Notes: a model not told the origin generated them from the letters alone. Shown: positions 16,995 to 25,569, counted from the stretch's first letter. The stretch: 64,000 nt of DNA from Nocardia asteroides (GCF_900637185.1 NZ_LR134352.1:3462001-3526000); one strand, 5' to 3'. Made by a program: numbers and translations.

Positions 16995-18122
16995 GTGATC
17001 GTCACCGCGTCCGACGCCTCGCGCACCGCCGAGGTCCTGTCCCGGCCCGTCACGCTCAACGGCCTGACCGTCCCGAACCGCATCGTGATGGCGCCCATGA
17101 CGCGCATGTTCTCGCCCGGCGGGGTGCCCGGCGACGATGTGCGGTCCTACTACGCGCGCCGCGCCGCGGCGGGTGTCGGCCTGATCGTCACCGAGGGCAC
17201 CTACGTCGGCCACGAATCGGCCGGGCAGAGCGACCGGGTGCCGCGCTTCCACGGCGAGGAGCAGCTCGCGGGCTGGGCGCGGGTCGCCGCGGACGTGCAC
17301 GCGGCGGGCGGCACGATCGTGCCGCAGCTGTGGCACATCGGCATGGTCCGCAACGAGGGCGAGCAGCCGTTCGTGGACGCGCCGCCCGTCGGCCCGTCCG
17401 GTATCCGCGTCGACGGCACCGAGGGCGCGGGCAAGGCGATGACCCAGCGTGACCTGGACGAGGTCATCGGCGCCTTCGCCGAGTCCGCCGCGGCCGCCGA
17501 GCGCATCGGCTTCGACGGCGTCGAACTGCACGGCGCCCACGGCTACCTGCTCGACCAGTTCCTGTGGGAGCGCACCAACCGCCGCGACGACGGCTACGGC
17601 GGCGACGCGGTGGCCCGCACCCGGTTCGTCGCCGAGATCGTCGCGGCCGTGCGCTCGGTGGTCTCACCGGAATTCCCGGTGATCCTGCGCTACTCGCAGT
17701 GGAAGCAGGAGGCCTACGACGCGCGGCTGGCGCAGACCCCGCAGGAGCTGGAGGCGATCCTGGCCCCGCTGGCCGCGGCCGGAGTCGACGCCTTCCACGC
17801 CTCCACCCGCCGGTACTGGCTGCCCGAGTTCGACGACTCGGACCTGAACCTGGCCGGCTGGACCAAGAAGCTCACCGGCAAGCCCACCATCACGGTCGGT
17901 TCGGTCGGCCTCGACGGCGACTTCCTGCACGCCTTCCGCGGCCAGGGTGCCGAACTCGGCAGCCTCGACAACCTGCTGGACCGGCTCGAGCGCGACGAGT
18001 TCGACATGGTCGCCGTCGGTCGCGCGCTGCTGCAGGATCCGGAGTGGGCCGCCAAGATCCTGGCGGGCCGGGTCGACGAACTGAAGCCGTACGACGCCGC
18101 CGCGCTGAAGACGCTGAGCTAA
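16995..18122 (+). CDS. Old Yellow Enzyme family NADH:flavin oxidoreductase
   Basis: This 375-residue protein is a complete FMN-binding TIM barrel of the OYE family: VPNRIVMAPMTRMF at the N terminus, PQLWHIG near residue 108, and the signature GVELHGAHGYLLDQFLW with NRRDDGYGG near 175-200. Members reduce activated C=C bonds with NAD(P)H. The GTG at 16995 has AGGAG six bases upstream. It is divergent from the MarR gene and shares its operators; its stop overlaps the stop of the opposite membrane-protein gene by 3 to 4 bases. Confidence 0.9.
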   Translation: MIVTASDASRTAEVLSRPVTLNGLTVPNRIVMAPMTRMFSPGGVPGDDVRSYYARRAAAGVGLIVTEGTYVGHESAGQSDRVPRFHGEEQLAGWARVAADVHAAGGTIVPQLWHIGMVRNEGEQPFVDAPPVGPSGIRVDGTEGAGKAMTQRDLDEVIGAFAESAAAAERIGFDGVELHGAHGYLLDQFLWERTNRRDDGYGGDAVARTRFVAEIVAAVRSVVSPEFPVILRYSQWKQEAYDARLAQTPQELEAILAPLAAAGVDAFHASTRRYWLPEFDDSDLNLAGWTKKLTGKPTITVGSVGLDGDFLHAFRGQGAELGSLDNLLDRLERDEFDMVAVGRALLQDPEWAAKILAGRVDELKPYDAAALKTLS

Positions 18123-18388
18123 CCGGCGTCGGCGTCCCACTCGAACACGTGCAGCTTGCCGATCGTCCACGCGGCGAGGCCGGTCGAGGCCAGGACATGG
18201 ATCAGGTAGATCGCGCAGACCGGGCCGATCCCGTAGTCGCGCATCCAGCCGCCCAGCGGCATCAGCGCCACGATGTCCACACCGAGCATCAACAGGGCCA
18301 GTAGCAGTGCCGGCGCCGCCCACCCGGGCGGGTCCGGCACTGCTGCGGGTTCGGGCGCGGGAATGTCGGAGCTGGGATCGGTGACCAT
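18119..18388 (-). CDS. Small two-helix membrane protein
   Basis: An 89-residue protein with a proline-rich start (DPSSDIPAPEPAAVPDPPGW) and two hydrophobic segments (about 25-45 and 52-75). No family is recognised. It is tail-to-tail with the OYE gene and the two stop codons overlap. Its codons show the GC third-position bias of the neighbouring genes. Confidence 0.6.
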   Translation of the reverse strand: MVTDPSSDIPAPEPAAVPDPPGWAAPALLLALLMLGVDIVALMPLGGWMRDYGIGPVCAIYLIHVLASTGLAAWTIGKLHVFEWDADAG

Positions 18389-18717
18389 GTGTCCTACTCA
18401 CGAGCGATGCGGGTCAGCGGGAGGGGGCCGGCGATCACCGTTCGGCTCCCGAAGGGGTGCTGCGGAGTTGCTGACCTGTCACGAATTCGGAGACGCGGAC
18501 GGCTGGGATCGGCCCGGTAACCGAAAATCTCGATACTCGTCGCCGCGCACTCCGGTTTGCTGCGGTAGCCGCGGGTGGCGTGGACCCGCAACCCGTCGAA
18601 CCCGGCCTCTCGGCCGATGTGGCTCACTCGCCCACGCTTTGCCGGAACGGCAATTTCGCGTGCCAGATCGTGGTGCGCCGCACGACACTGGGGTTCCGTG
18701 CGACAGAAGGAGACCCC
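18389..18717. other. Gene-free stretch of 329 bases
   Basis: Between the two-helix membrane gene and the DinB-family gene. A minus-strand reading frame (with IEIFGYRADPSRPRLRIRDR) crosses it, but it lacks a ribosome site and does not resemble a family, so I do not call it. It may hold a promoter for each flanking gene. No repeat or hairpin of note was seen. Confidence 0.4.
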
Positions 18718-19203
18718 GTGCCGAAGACCTCGCGCCGCAAGGACACTCCGCCGCCGCGAACCGGTAACAGCGAGTTGGCGGTGCTGCGCGGCTTCCTCGA
18801 CTATCTGCGATCCTCGATCGCCGCGAAGGTCGAGGGCGCGCCGGAACCGCAGGTGCGGACGGCGATGGTGCCGTCGGGAACCAACCTGCTCGGACTGCTC
18901 CGCCACCTGACCTTCGTAGAACGAGCGACCTTCCTCGGTGATCGGGTCACCCACTGGCAGGACACTTTCCGAGCCGCGCCGACCGAAACGGTGACCGATG
19001 TCGTCACCGCCTACCGCGAGGCGATCGCTCGCGCCGACGCGCTCCTCGACGGCTGTACCGATCCCGCCGCACCCCTGCCGCGCCCGGGCCGCCCCGCCCC
19101 CAGCGTGCGATGGGCGCTCACGCACATGATCGAGGAGACCGGCCGGCACGCGGGCCACGCCGACATCGTCCGCGAACTGATCGACGGCTCCACCGGCCGC
19201 TGA
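18718..19203 (+). CDS. DinB/DUF664 family protein
   Basis: A 161-residue helical-bundle protein. The fold's metal histidines are visible in LLRHLTFVERATFLGD and in the C-terminal pair EETGRHAGHADIVRELIDG. This is the second protein of the superfamily in the window, and the HAGHADI/HAGHGDI ending is shared with the one at 10790. A basic N terminus (VPKTSRRKDTPPPR) precedes the bundle. The GTG at 18718 follows AGAAGGAGACCCC. Specific substrate is unknown. Confidence 0.82.
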   Translation: MPKTSRRKDTPPPRTGNSELAVLRGFLDYLRSSIAAKVEGAPEPQVRTAMVPSGTNLLGLLRHLTFVERATFLGDRVTHWQDTFRAAPTETVTDVVTAYREAIARADALLDGCTDPAAPLPRPGRPAPSVRWALTHMIEETGRHAGHADIVRELIDGSTGR

Positions 19204-19221
19204 CCGCGAGCATCCTCCCGG

Positions 19222-20328
19222 CTAGCGCGGGCGATCCGGGACATGCCGGTGGGTCGGGGGTGGGGTGAGGTCGTCGACCACCACCAGGTTTCCGCCGGAT
19301 TGCTTGGCCCGGTACATGGCGGCGTCGGCGGATTGGAGCAAGCGGTCCGGAGTGGGACGCGGGCAGTGGGGGCAGGCGTCGGCGTCGAAGGCCGCGACAC
19401 CGACGCTGGCGGTGACCACCACCGCGGTCTGCGAGGGTTCGGCCACCACGCGGCACATCCGCTCGGCCTCCGCGCGCACGGCGGCGAGCGGGATGGGGGT
19501 GGCCACCACGAACTCCTCGCCGCCGGTGCGTGCCACGACCGCCGATTCCCCGGCGGCCGCACGGAGCCGTCGCGCGGTCCGCACCAGGACGATGTCGCCG
19601 ACCTGGTGGCCCCAGGTGTCGTTGACGCTCTTGAACCGGTCCAGGTCGAAGCAGATCACCCCGATCGACGGGTGCCGCTCCATCAGCTGCGGCAACCGGT
19701 TCTCGAGGCCGCGGCGGTTCAGCAGGCCGGTGAGCGGGTCCGACAGCGACTCGGTGCGCAGCAGCCAGGACAGGATCTGGAACGCGGGCATCGCGCTGAC
19801 CACCGAGGCGAGCAGCAGCGCGACCGCCACCGCCAGCCGGACATCCCCGCCGCGGGTGACGATCCGCATCGACAGCACCAGCGCCGACAGCAGCGACCAG
19901 GCCGAATGCGCCGCCAGCGCCCGCGCGCCGTGGAAGAAGCTCAGATAACTGCCGTTGACCAGGAGCAGTACCGCGCCCATCGCCCCGAACAGCGGGTCGG
20001 GCAGTTGCAGGAACTCCACGGTGAACAGCACATCGGCACAGCCGACCAGCACCAGCGACTCGGTCCGGCTCGGCCAGGGCAGCAGCCACCAGCGCAGCGC
20101 CCACAGCGTGCCGGACAGCACGCCGATCGTGGACGCCAGACCGGGATCGCCGGGCGGCCCGACCGGCGTCCCGGCGATCACCGCGCCCATCGCCGCGATC
20201 GCCGCGCCTGCCAGACCGAGGAGCACCTTCAAGGGCGTCAGCGCCGAGCGCGCGCCCAGCGTCCGCACCAGCCAGCAGTAGTCGACCGGGTCGTTCCACC
20301 AGGCACGCAGCGTCTTGCCCGCGGTCAT
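19222..20328 (-). CDS. Membrane-bound GGDEF domain protein (predicted diguanylate cyclase)
   Basis: The 368-residue product has six to seven hydrophobic helices (about 20-190), a linker and a GGDEF domain (about 200-345). The active-site loop is RTGGEEF, an accepted variant for di-GMP cyclisation, and the metal Asp is in FDLDRFKSVND. The inhibitory RxxD motif expected five residues before the loop is missing (the sequence there is GESA). A short insertion carries CPHC near the end of the domain. The ATG at 20328 was preferred because the upstream extension is low-complexity. No EAL protein is in the window. Confidence 0.87.
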   Translation of the reverse strand: MTAGKTLRAWWNDPVDYCWLVRTLGARSALTPLKVLLGLAGAAIAAMGAVIAGTPVGPPGDPGLASTIGVLSGTLWALRWWLLPWPSRTESLVLVGCADVLFTVEFLQLPDPLFGAMGAVLLLVNGSYLSFFHGARALAAHSAWSLLSALVLSMRIVTRGGDVRLAVAVALLLASVVSAMPAFQILSWLLRTESLSDPLTGLLNRRGLENRLPQLMERHPSIGVICFDLDRFKSVNDTWGHQVGDIVLVRTARRLRAAAGESAVVARTGGEEFVVATPIPLAAVRAEAERMCRVVAEPSQTAVVVTASVGVAAFDADACPHCPRPTPDRLLQSADAAMYRAKQSGGNLVVVDDLTPPPTHRHVPDRPR

Positions 20329-20598
20329 CGACACACCCCCGGCACTGGCCACACCTCCGACCGTCGCACCTGCGAGAGCAGGAGTTCGGGGGATTGTCGC
20401 CGGGTCACCGGCAGTAGTGTAGGCCGACTCCGGCGCCGCCCGGCCCGGACGCCGCACTACGTCGCCGGGCGGGCGGGACACGCGAGATGCGGCTGCCCCG
20501 GACCTCGCGCTCGAGGTCACGCCGGATCGGGTGGGACGCATGGTGCGCCGGCAGCCCGGTGTCAGCGGCTGCCGGGGCGGACGAGCGACGCGGTGCCG

Positions 20599-21015
20599 TC
20601 AGTCCGCCGGCGGCGGCTGCCGGATCTCGCGCGGGACAGAACCGCCTGCCACGTCGGCGGATATGCCCAGTTCCTCCTCATAAGCGGGACCGGGCGCGAC
20701 CTCGTTGCCTTCGTCGTCGAGGTCGGTCGGCGCCTCCCCGGCAGCCTGGGGAGCTGAACCGGGAACGACGTCGGGCTCCTCCTCGGCCAAGCGCTCGCCC
20801 AGCCCGCGGGGCCGGGCTTCCTCGGCTGGCGTCATCCCGTATTTGGTCACGCCCGTCCAGTGTTCCGGCGGATCCATCCCTTCCTCGAGCGGATCCTGAC
20901 GCAAGCGATCCTCATCGATGTCCTCACTGCTGTTGAGCGCCGCCGGGTCCGTTTCCACCGCGTCGGGGGCGCCGGTGTCCTGCGGCGGATCGTAGGTCTG
21001 GTCGGGTTCGGTCAT
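20599..21015 (-). CDS. DUF5709 family acidic protein
   Basis: A 138-residue, strongly acidic and probably flexible protein. The core LEEGMDPPEHWTG and GLGERLAEEEPDV is typical of the actinobacterial DUF5709 group. The function of the group is not known. The ATG at 21015 is preceded by GGAAGGACATGGC. No membrane segment or signal peptide is present. Confidence 0.75.
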   Translation of the reverse strand: MTEPDQTYDPPQDTGAPDAVETDPAALNSSEDIDEDRLRQDPLEEGMDPPEHWTGVTKYGMTPAEEARPRGLGERLAEEEPDVVPGSAPQAAGEAPTDLDDEGNEVAPGPAYEEELGISADVAGGSVPREIRQPPPAD

Positions 21016-21150
21016 GCCATGTCCTTCCCTGAACTGCGAGTTCGCCCCGACAGATGCTGCGGGGTGGTGCCGCCTCGCACTACCCCGGATCACACCGGAC
21101 AAACAGTCATGTGGCCCCATCGTCGTTCCTTCGGCGACTAGCCTGGTTCG

Positions 21151-21699
21151 GTGTCCAGGTTCGCGGTCGGCTCGACGGTTCTGCGGCGCGAAGTACTGCA
21201 CGAGAGAGTCTGGATGACCATGCCGGTCCGGGTCGTCGCCGCCGACGACATCCTCGCCGTCTGGGTGGCAGACGGCACGCCTTTCGTCTTTCCGTCGCAT
21301 CCTTTCGGTTCACATCCCTGGTCGGGTCGACAGCGCTGGACCGGCGCCGACGTGCTCCAGCTCTACCGACCCGGCGATGCCTATTCGGTCTGGGCGTTCT
21401 TCGAGCGCGGTGTGCGCGACTGCTGGTACATCAATTTCGAGCGGCCACACTCACGCGGCCAGGACTTCTTCGACACCGTCGATCACGGGCTGGACATCGT
21501 CGTCAGGAGTGGCGGCTGGGAGTGGAAGGACCGCGACGACGTCGCGGAACAGGTTGCCGGTGGCCGGCTCACGACCGAGGAGGCGGCCGCGGTGTGGCGT
21601 GTGGCAGAAAGGGTGGCGATCGACTTGGAGCGGGACACCTGCTGGTGGACACCGCGGTGGCGGGATTGGCAACCTGGCCTGCTCCCTCCGGAGCGGTAG
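21151..21699 (+). CDS. DUF402 domain protein
   Basis: The 182-residue product shows the DUF402 pattern (VLRREVLHERVWMTMPVRVV, then WYINFERPHSRG and a DHGLDIVV strand). Characterised relatives of this fold are nucleotide diphosphatases such as FomD and the S. aureus Sa1684 protein, so hydrolysis of a nucleoside diphosphate or related substrate is possible. The start is a GTG. It lies head-to-head with the DUF5709 gene, 135 bases apart. Confidence 0.78.
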   Translation: MSRFAVGSTVLRREVLHERVWMTMPVRVVAADDILAVWVADGTPFVFPSHPFGSHPWSGRQRWTGADVLQLYRPGDAYSVWAFFERGVRDCWYINFERPHSRGQDFFDTVDHGLDIVVRSGGWEWKDRDDVAEQVAGGRLTTEEAAAVWRVAERVAIDLERDTCWWTPRWRDWQPGLLPPER

Positions 21700-21842
21700 T
21701 CGGAGGTTCGCTTCTCTGGCGTGACACAAGGGTTTTCGCACGTTCTCATGGTGGGGGAGGGTGGCGACAGACAGTAAAACTTGGGTATTTCAGATTTGTG
21801 GAGCTGAGTTAGTGTCGGCGGACACATTCATAGGAGGTATCC

Positions 21843-22112
21843 ATGACTAGTCTCTTCGTCAAAACCTTTGCCACTGTTGCTCTTTCGGGTGCGCTAACTG
21901 TCGCCGCGCTGGGGCCCGCGCAGGCTGCGCCGGTCGGGGCGGCTCCGATCGAGGGGTCGCTGTCGGGGTCCGGTGATTCCGGTTCCTCCTTGGCTCCGCT
22001 GCTCACCGTTCCGCTCGGTGCCCTCTACATCGTGCTCTGTGACGCCGAGCCGAACGGGCCGATATGTGCGCTGATCTACGAGATCGGCAGCGGCAGTAGC
22101 GAATCGGAGTGA
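21843..22112 (+). CDS. Small secreted protein A of a tandem pair
   Basis: An 89-residue preprotein with a Sec signal (residues 1-28, cleavage likely after AQA). The mature part of about 60 residues is rich in Ser and Gly, then has a hydrophobic stretch (LLTVPLGALYIVL) and two cysteines (LCDAEPNGPIC). An AGGAGGT site precedes the ATG. The gene just downstream encodes a similar protein. Family unknown; the mature hydrophobic stretch and two Cys suggest a small wall or membrane-associated factor. Confidence 0.7.
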   Translation: MTSLFVKTFATVALSGALTVAALGPAQAAPVGAAPIEGSLSGSGDSGSSLAPLLTVPLGALYIVLCDAEPNGPICALIYEIGSGSSESE

Positions 22113-22120
22113 GGCGCGCC

Positions 22121-22414
22121 ATGATGAAGTCGATCTCGAGCCGGACGCTCGGCAAATCCGTTGCCGTGGTGGCACTCACCGCCGGACTGGCGGGTATGGG
22201 TCTGGCGCCGGCACAGGGGGCCCCGGCCGAGGTGCGGCCGGTGGCCGAGAGTGAGCCGGGATCCTCCGTGACGGGGTCCGCCGAGACGCTGCTGGCCTTT
22301 CCGCTCGGGTTCATCCTGTTCGGCGCGTGCTTCGCCGACGGGCCCGGCGATGACCACAATCCGCTGTGTCAGGCACTGCTGGATCTGGCGACGGCCAGCG
22401 GCTCGCTGGGCTGA
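22121..22414 (+). CDS. Small secreted protein B of a tandem pair
   Basis: A 97-residue preprotein with a signal peptide ending near AQGAPA. The mature part repeats the plan of protein A: Ser/Gly region (SEPGSSVTGS), a hydrophobic stretch (LLAFPLGFILFGA) and two cysteines (CFADGPGDDHNPLC). The ATG at 22121 has GAGG seven bases upstream; an in-frame GTG at 22109 overlaps the previous stop. The two genes are coupled and end at the strong hairpin at 22430-22468. Confidence 0.68.
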   Translation: MMKSISSRTLGKSVAVVALTAGLAGMGLAPAQGAPAEVRPVAESEPGSSVTGSAETLLAFPLGFILFGACFADGPGDDHNPLCQALLDLATASGSLG

Positions 22415-22429
22415 TCCGGCCTCGCACCG

Positions 22430-22468
22430 GCCCCGCCCGACGCCGGCGCACCCGGCGTCGGGCGGGGC
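22430..22468 (+). terminator. Strong hairpin after the secreted pair
   Basis: A perfect 17-base stem (left GCCCCGCCCGACGCCGG, 22430-22446) with a 5-base loop and the exact complement at 22452-22468. No T tract follows. Its strength and position right after the second gene make it a likely terminator for this two-gene unit. Confidence 0.72.
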
Positions 22469-22643
22469 TCCACCGGTGAGTGTTCTCACAGTGGGCGATC
22501 GGGCCGTGCGATCTACGGCGTCGGGTGTCTCGAGCCTGAGAATTTCCTGTGTATCGAACCGGCAGTCCTGGGCAAATGCTCAGCTTCGTTTCTTACGGTA
22601 ACGACCGTCGAAAGCCGAAAGGGGAGTCGGAAGGAGCGAGGGG

Positions 22644-23615
22644 ATGCGGGCTGTGGGACCCGGGTACGAGGTGTGCCGGGACGCGATAGAACTGGCCGTG
22701 CGAGCGCCGTCGGTGCACAACAGCCAACCCTGGCGGTGGCGGGTCCGCACGGACCGGGTGGATCTGTTCGCCGATGTCGGGCGCAAGCTGACGGCGACCG
22801 ATCCACTGGCACGCGCGCTCATGGTGAGCTGTGGCGCCGCGCTGCACCATCTCGACGTCGCGTTCGCCATGCTCGGCTGGCGAGCCGAGATCGAGCGGCT
22901 GCCCGACCCCGGCGATCCCGAGCATCTGGCCACCATCGGCTTCACTCCGCGTCCCGCGTCGGCGGCCGACATCCGGCTCGCCGCAGCCATTCTGCTGCGT
23001 CAATCGGATCGGCGGCGCTATCCCGGACCGCCCGTCGGTGCCGGTGACCTGCGCGCGGTCTCCCGCTGCGCGGCCCACCACGGCGCGGCGGCACGCCACG
23101 TCCCCGACCGCCTGTTGCCCGGGCTCGCCGCGCCGATGCGCCGAGCCGCCGCCCGGCACGCGGTCGACACCGACTACCTCAGCGAACTCGCCGAGTGGAG
23201 CGGCTGCCACGGCACCACCACCGGCGTGCCCGCCCGGAATGTGCCGCCCGCCCGGCCCTCGGACGACATGCCGGTGCGCGCCTTCGCCGGCACCGAGCTG
23301 GCCGAATTCACCGAATCTCCCGACTCGGCACACTGGCTCGTCGTCTGCACCACCCGGGACGACCGGCTCGCGCAGCTGCGCGCGGGCGAGGCGACCAGCG
23401 CGATGCTCCTGGAAGCCACCGCCCGCGGCCTGGCCACCAGCCTGCAGTCCGAGCCGCTGGGCATGCTGGACCTGCGTGCCGAGATCCGCGACACCGTGCT
23501 GCAGCAGTGCGCCTTCCCGCATGTGATGCTTCGGGTGGGCGCCATGCCCTACGCCGCGGCGCCGCTGGAATCGACACCTCGCCGTCCGGTCGCCGAGGTG
23601 CTCGACGTCGCCTGA
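22644..23615 (+). CDS. Acg-like nitroreductase-family protein
   Basis: A 323-residue protein with the double nitroreductase-like layout of the Acg/Rv2032 family. The N-terminal substrate-side motif APSVHNSQPWRW is intact, followed by LLRQSDRRRYPG and the C-terminal EATARGLATS and LRVGA region. Mycobacterial Acg binds FMN without classical nitroreductase activity and belongs to a dormancy regulon, so a flavin-storage or redox role is plausible. The ATG has GGAAGGAGCGAGGGG upstream. Confidence 0.83.
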   Translation: MRAVGPGYEVCRDAIELAVRAPSVHNSQPWRWRVRTDRVDLFADVGRKLTATDPLARALMVSCGAALHHLDVAFAMLGWRAEIERLPDPGDPEHLATIGFTPRPASAADIRLAAAILLRQSDRRRYPGPPVGAGDLRAVSRCAAHHGAAARHVPDRLLPGLAAPMRRAAARHAVDTDYLSELAEWSGCHGTTTGVPARNVPPARPSDDMPVRAFAGTELAEFTESPDSAHWLVVCTTRDDRLAQLRAGEATSAMLLEATARGLATSLQSEPLGMLDLRAEIRDTVLQQCAFPHVMLRVGAMPYAAAPLESTPRRPVAEVLDVA

Positions 23616-23625
23616 GCCGAAGCTC

Positions 23626-24411
23626 TCAGCCGGCGACGGCCGCCGAGGCGGTCAGCCAGTTGCCGAACTCGCACGCCAGATGCCATTGGTGCTCTCGGAT
23701 GTTCCTGGCGGGCACCGCGGCGGGGAACTGTACGGTGAGCAGGGCCTCGAGGGTGCCGTCGCGGTCGCGGAACTGATGACGTACACCGCCGATGGCCAGG
23801 CCGTCGTCGAGTAGCGCGGTGCCGGCGATCTGGACCGGGTAGCCGGGGTCGACCGGGACGGTGACCGCCTCGGTGCGCCGGTAGTCGACCAGGAATCGGG
23901 TTGCGGCCGGCGAGCCGCCGGTGGTCTCGACGACCTCCTGACGTCCGTCGGGCAGCCCGCGCAGCAGGTAGTGGTCCGGGCACGCCGCGTTCATGGCGTC
24001 CTCGTCGTCGACCACGACGAGGTTGTCGAACCACGCGGCGAAACGTTCGGCCGACAGTCCCGGCGCCCGCAGCCGGGTGACCGCGTACTCGACCCGCCCC
24101 CGGCTCATCGCGACGCCTGCTCTGGTCATCCGTTCCGACAGTGCGAGTTCACGCCTGAGCATGGCGTAGACACCGGCGTGACCCAGCTCGGTCCGCAGCG
24201 TGGCCAGCGCCGATCGACGCACCGACAGCGGTGCCCGGCGCAGCTGGTCGATGCCGGTGCCCGGCAGGATCTCGGCGAACCCGAGCGTCCCGAGCCGGGC
24301 GGCGAACTTGGTCAGCACCGCGTCGGCCCGCCGTGATTCCCACTCCAGCACCTGCGCTCGCGTGACCTCCCGCGCGCCGACGATCGCACGGATATCGATC
24401 GGATCGACCAT
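23626..24411 (-). CDS. Cytoplasmic member of a divergent paralogue pair, unknown family
   Basis: The 261-residue protein has no signal peptide. A helical N-terminal half (VLEWESRRADAVLTKFAARLG, then LRRELALSERMTRAGVAM) leads into a conserved C-terminal domain with CPDHYLL, LPDGRQEVVE, GGVRHQFRD and HQWHLACEFGNW. The divergent gene at 24584 has the same domain organisation but a Tat-like leader. I do not recognise the family. The ATG at 24411 excludes a long in-frame extension that runs through the palindromes of the shared promoter. Confidence 0.72.
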   Translation of the reverse strand: MVDPIDIRAIVGAREVTRAQVLEWESRRADAVLTKFAARLGTLGFAEILPGTGIDQLRRAPLSVRRSALATLRTELGHAGVYAMLRRELALSERMTRAGVAMSRGRVEYAVTRLRAPGLSAERFAAWFDNLVVVDDEDAMNAACPDHYLLRGLPDGRQEVVETTGGSPAATRFLVDYRRTEAVTVPVDPGYPVQIAGTALLDDGLAIGGVRHQFRDRDGTLEALLTVQFPAAVPARNIREHQWHLACEFGNWLTASAAVAG

Positions 24412-24434
24412 CTCCGGTCCTGCCTTCCTCACAA

Positions 24435-24459
24435 TTAAAGCAAGTGAAACTTGCATTAA
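24435..24459. promoter_or_regulatory. 25-base palindrome 1 between paralogues
   Basis: Arms TTAAAGCAAGT and ACTTGCATTAA around GAA match at 10 of 11 positions. It lies 24 bases upstream of the minus-strand ATG. It has the same 11-3-11 layout as the site at 24494-24518 and fits TTAA-N-GC-N11-GC-N-TTAA. Confidence 0.65.
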
Positions 24460-24493
24460 GAATGCACGCGATCTCGATCGATGGCAAGCTTCC

Positions 24494-24518
24494 TTAACGC
24501 TATTGATAATGGCGTTAA
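24494..24518. promoter_or_regulatory. 25-base palindrome 2 between paralogues
   Basis: Arms TTAACGCTATT and AATGGCGTTAA around GAT match at 10 of 11 positions. Its centre is 59 bases from palindrome 1, and the outer TTAA-N-GC elements are the same, so both are likely bound by one dimeric regulator. Confidence 0.65.
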
Positions 24519-24583
24519 CAATCGCGCTCGCGAATTGACGGCGACCCGCCGCGAAAGAGCGCCTGCCAGAGAGGAATTGGTCG

Positions 24584-25465
24584 ATGCTGACCAGGAGAAG
24601 CTTCATGATCCGCGCGGCCGGGACCGCGGCGGTCGCGACCGCGGCCGTCGGGCTCGGTACCGGGACCGCCTTCGCGACGCCGTCGACCGGCACCGGGTTG
24701 CGGACCTTCATCGACGGCGCCCTCGTCGATCCGGCGAAGGTCGTCGAGTGGGAGCGGCGGCGGCTGTCGGTGGCCGCGGCGCGGCTGCGCAAGGATTACG
24801 TGGGGCTGCTGGCAGGCGAACTCGATTCACTGCTTGCTCGCCTGGAGGTCACCGTCGACGACATCCCCACCGCCCGGGCGGCCCTGGCCGACGCGCGGCT
24901 GGCGATCGGCCCGACCGGGCTGCGGGAACTGCTGGCCGGTGAGCTTGTCGCCTCCGACGCCGCCGCCAGGACCGGCATCGCGGCGTCGGACGGTCGCTGG
25001 CAGTACGCGAGCACCGAGATCGTCAGTGATCGCGGCACCGCGCAGGGCTTCCTGGACTGGTTCGACCGCGCCCGGGTGACCGACGATCGCGCGGTGTGGA
25101 CCGACGCGTGCCCGGACCACTACATCATCGCGACCCTGCCCGACGGCCGTCAGGAAGTCGTCGAGGTGACCGGCGGCGCGATGCTGGCCAGCCAGTTCTT
25201 CGTCGACTACACCGACCGGGCGGGCGTGATGGTCCCCGCCGATCCGGCCTACCCGCTCACCGTGGCAGGCGTGGCGTCACTGGCCGACGGCTTCGTCATC
25301 GGTGGAGTGCGCCACCAGTTCCGGGACGAGCCCGGCGGCGGGTTCCGCAGTCGGCCGAAGGTCGCCTTCCCCGCGGCGCTGCCGGGCCTCTACATCGCCG
25401 AACATCAGTGGCACCTGGCGTGCGAATTCGGCAACTGGATCTCGGCCTACCTGCGGACTGTGTGA
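24584..25465 (+). CDS. Tat-like exported member of the divergent paralogue pair, unknown family
   Basis: A 293-residue protein with a leader MLTRRSFMIRAAG and hydrophobic stretch to about residue 32, which suggests Tat export. The rest parallels the product of 23626-24411: ACPDHYII, LPDGRQEVVEVTGG, FVDYTDRAGVMVPADPAYP, GGVRHQFRD and EHQWHLACEFGNW. The conserved His, Cys and Trp positions hint at a ligand or metal site, but no family is recognised. A GAGAGGAATTGGTCG ribosome site precedes the ATG. The gene ends before a strong hairpin at 25538-25569. Confidence 0.75.
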   Translation: MLTRRSFMIRAAGTAAVATAAVGLGTGTAFATPSTGTGLRTFIDGALVDPAKVVEWERRRLSVAAARLRKDYVGLLAGELDSLLARLEVTVDDIPTARAALADARLAIGPTGLRELLAGELVASDAAARTGIAASDGRWQYASTEIVSDRGTAQGFLDWFDRARVTDDRAVWTDACPDHYIIATLPDGRQEVVEVTGGAMLASQFFVDYTDRAGVMVPADPAYPLTVAGVASLADGFVIGGVRHQFRDEPGGGFRSRPKVAFPAALPGLYIAEHQWHLACEFGNWISAYLRTV

Positions 25466-25537
25466 GTCCCGCGAGACCGGTCAGGAAAACCCATGGCCGA
25501 GTAGCGCTGGACCGTGCCGTCGACGAGTGACCCGGAG

Positions 25538-25569
25538 GTCCCCCGGTCCGCGCGAGCGGGCCGGGGGAC
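25538..25569. terminator. Hairpin between convergent genes
   Basis: Arms GTCCCCCGGTCCGC and GCGGGCCGGGGGAC around GCGA pair at 13 of 14 positions. It lies between the stop of the exported paralogue and the stop of the CoA-transferase B subunit and could serve both directions. Confidence 0.68.

Noticed and set aside
18394..18717. Minus-strand coding frame in the gap after the two-helix membrane gene
   Set aside because: No ribosome site, odd composition and no family; treated as non-coding.
19243..20757. Plus-strand open frame through the GGDEF gene
   Set aside because: It is the antisense of a confirmed domain and shows no motif or ribosome site.
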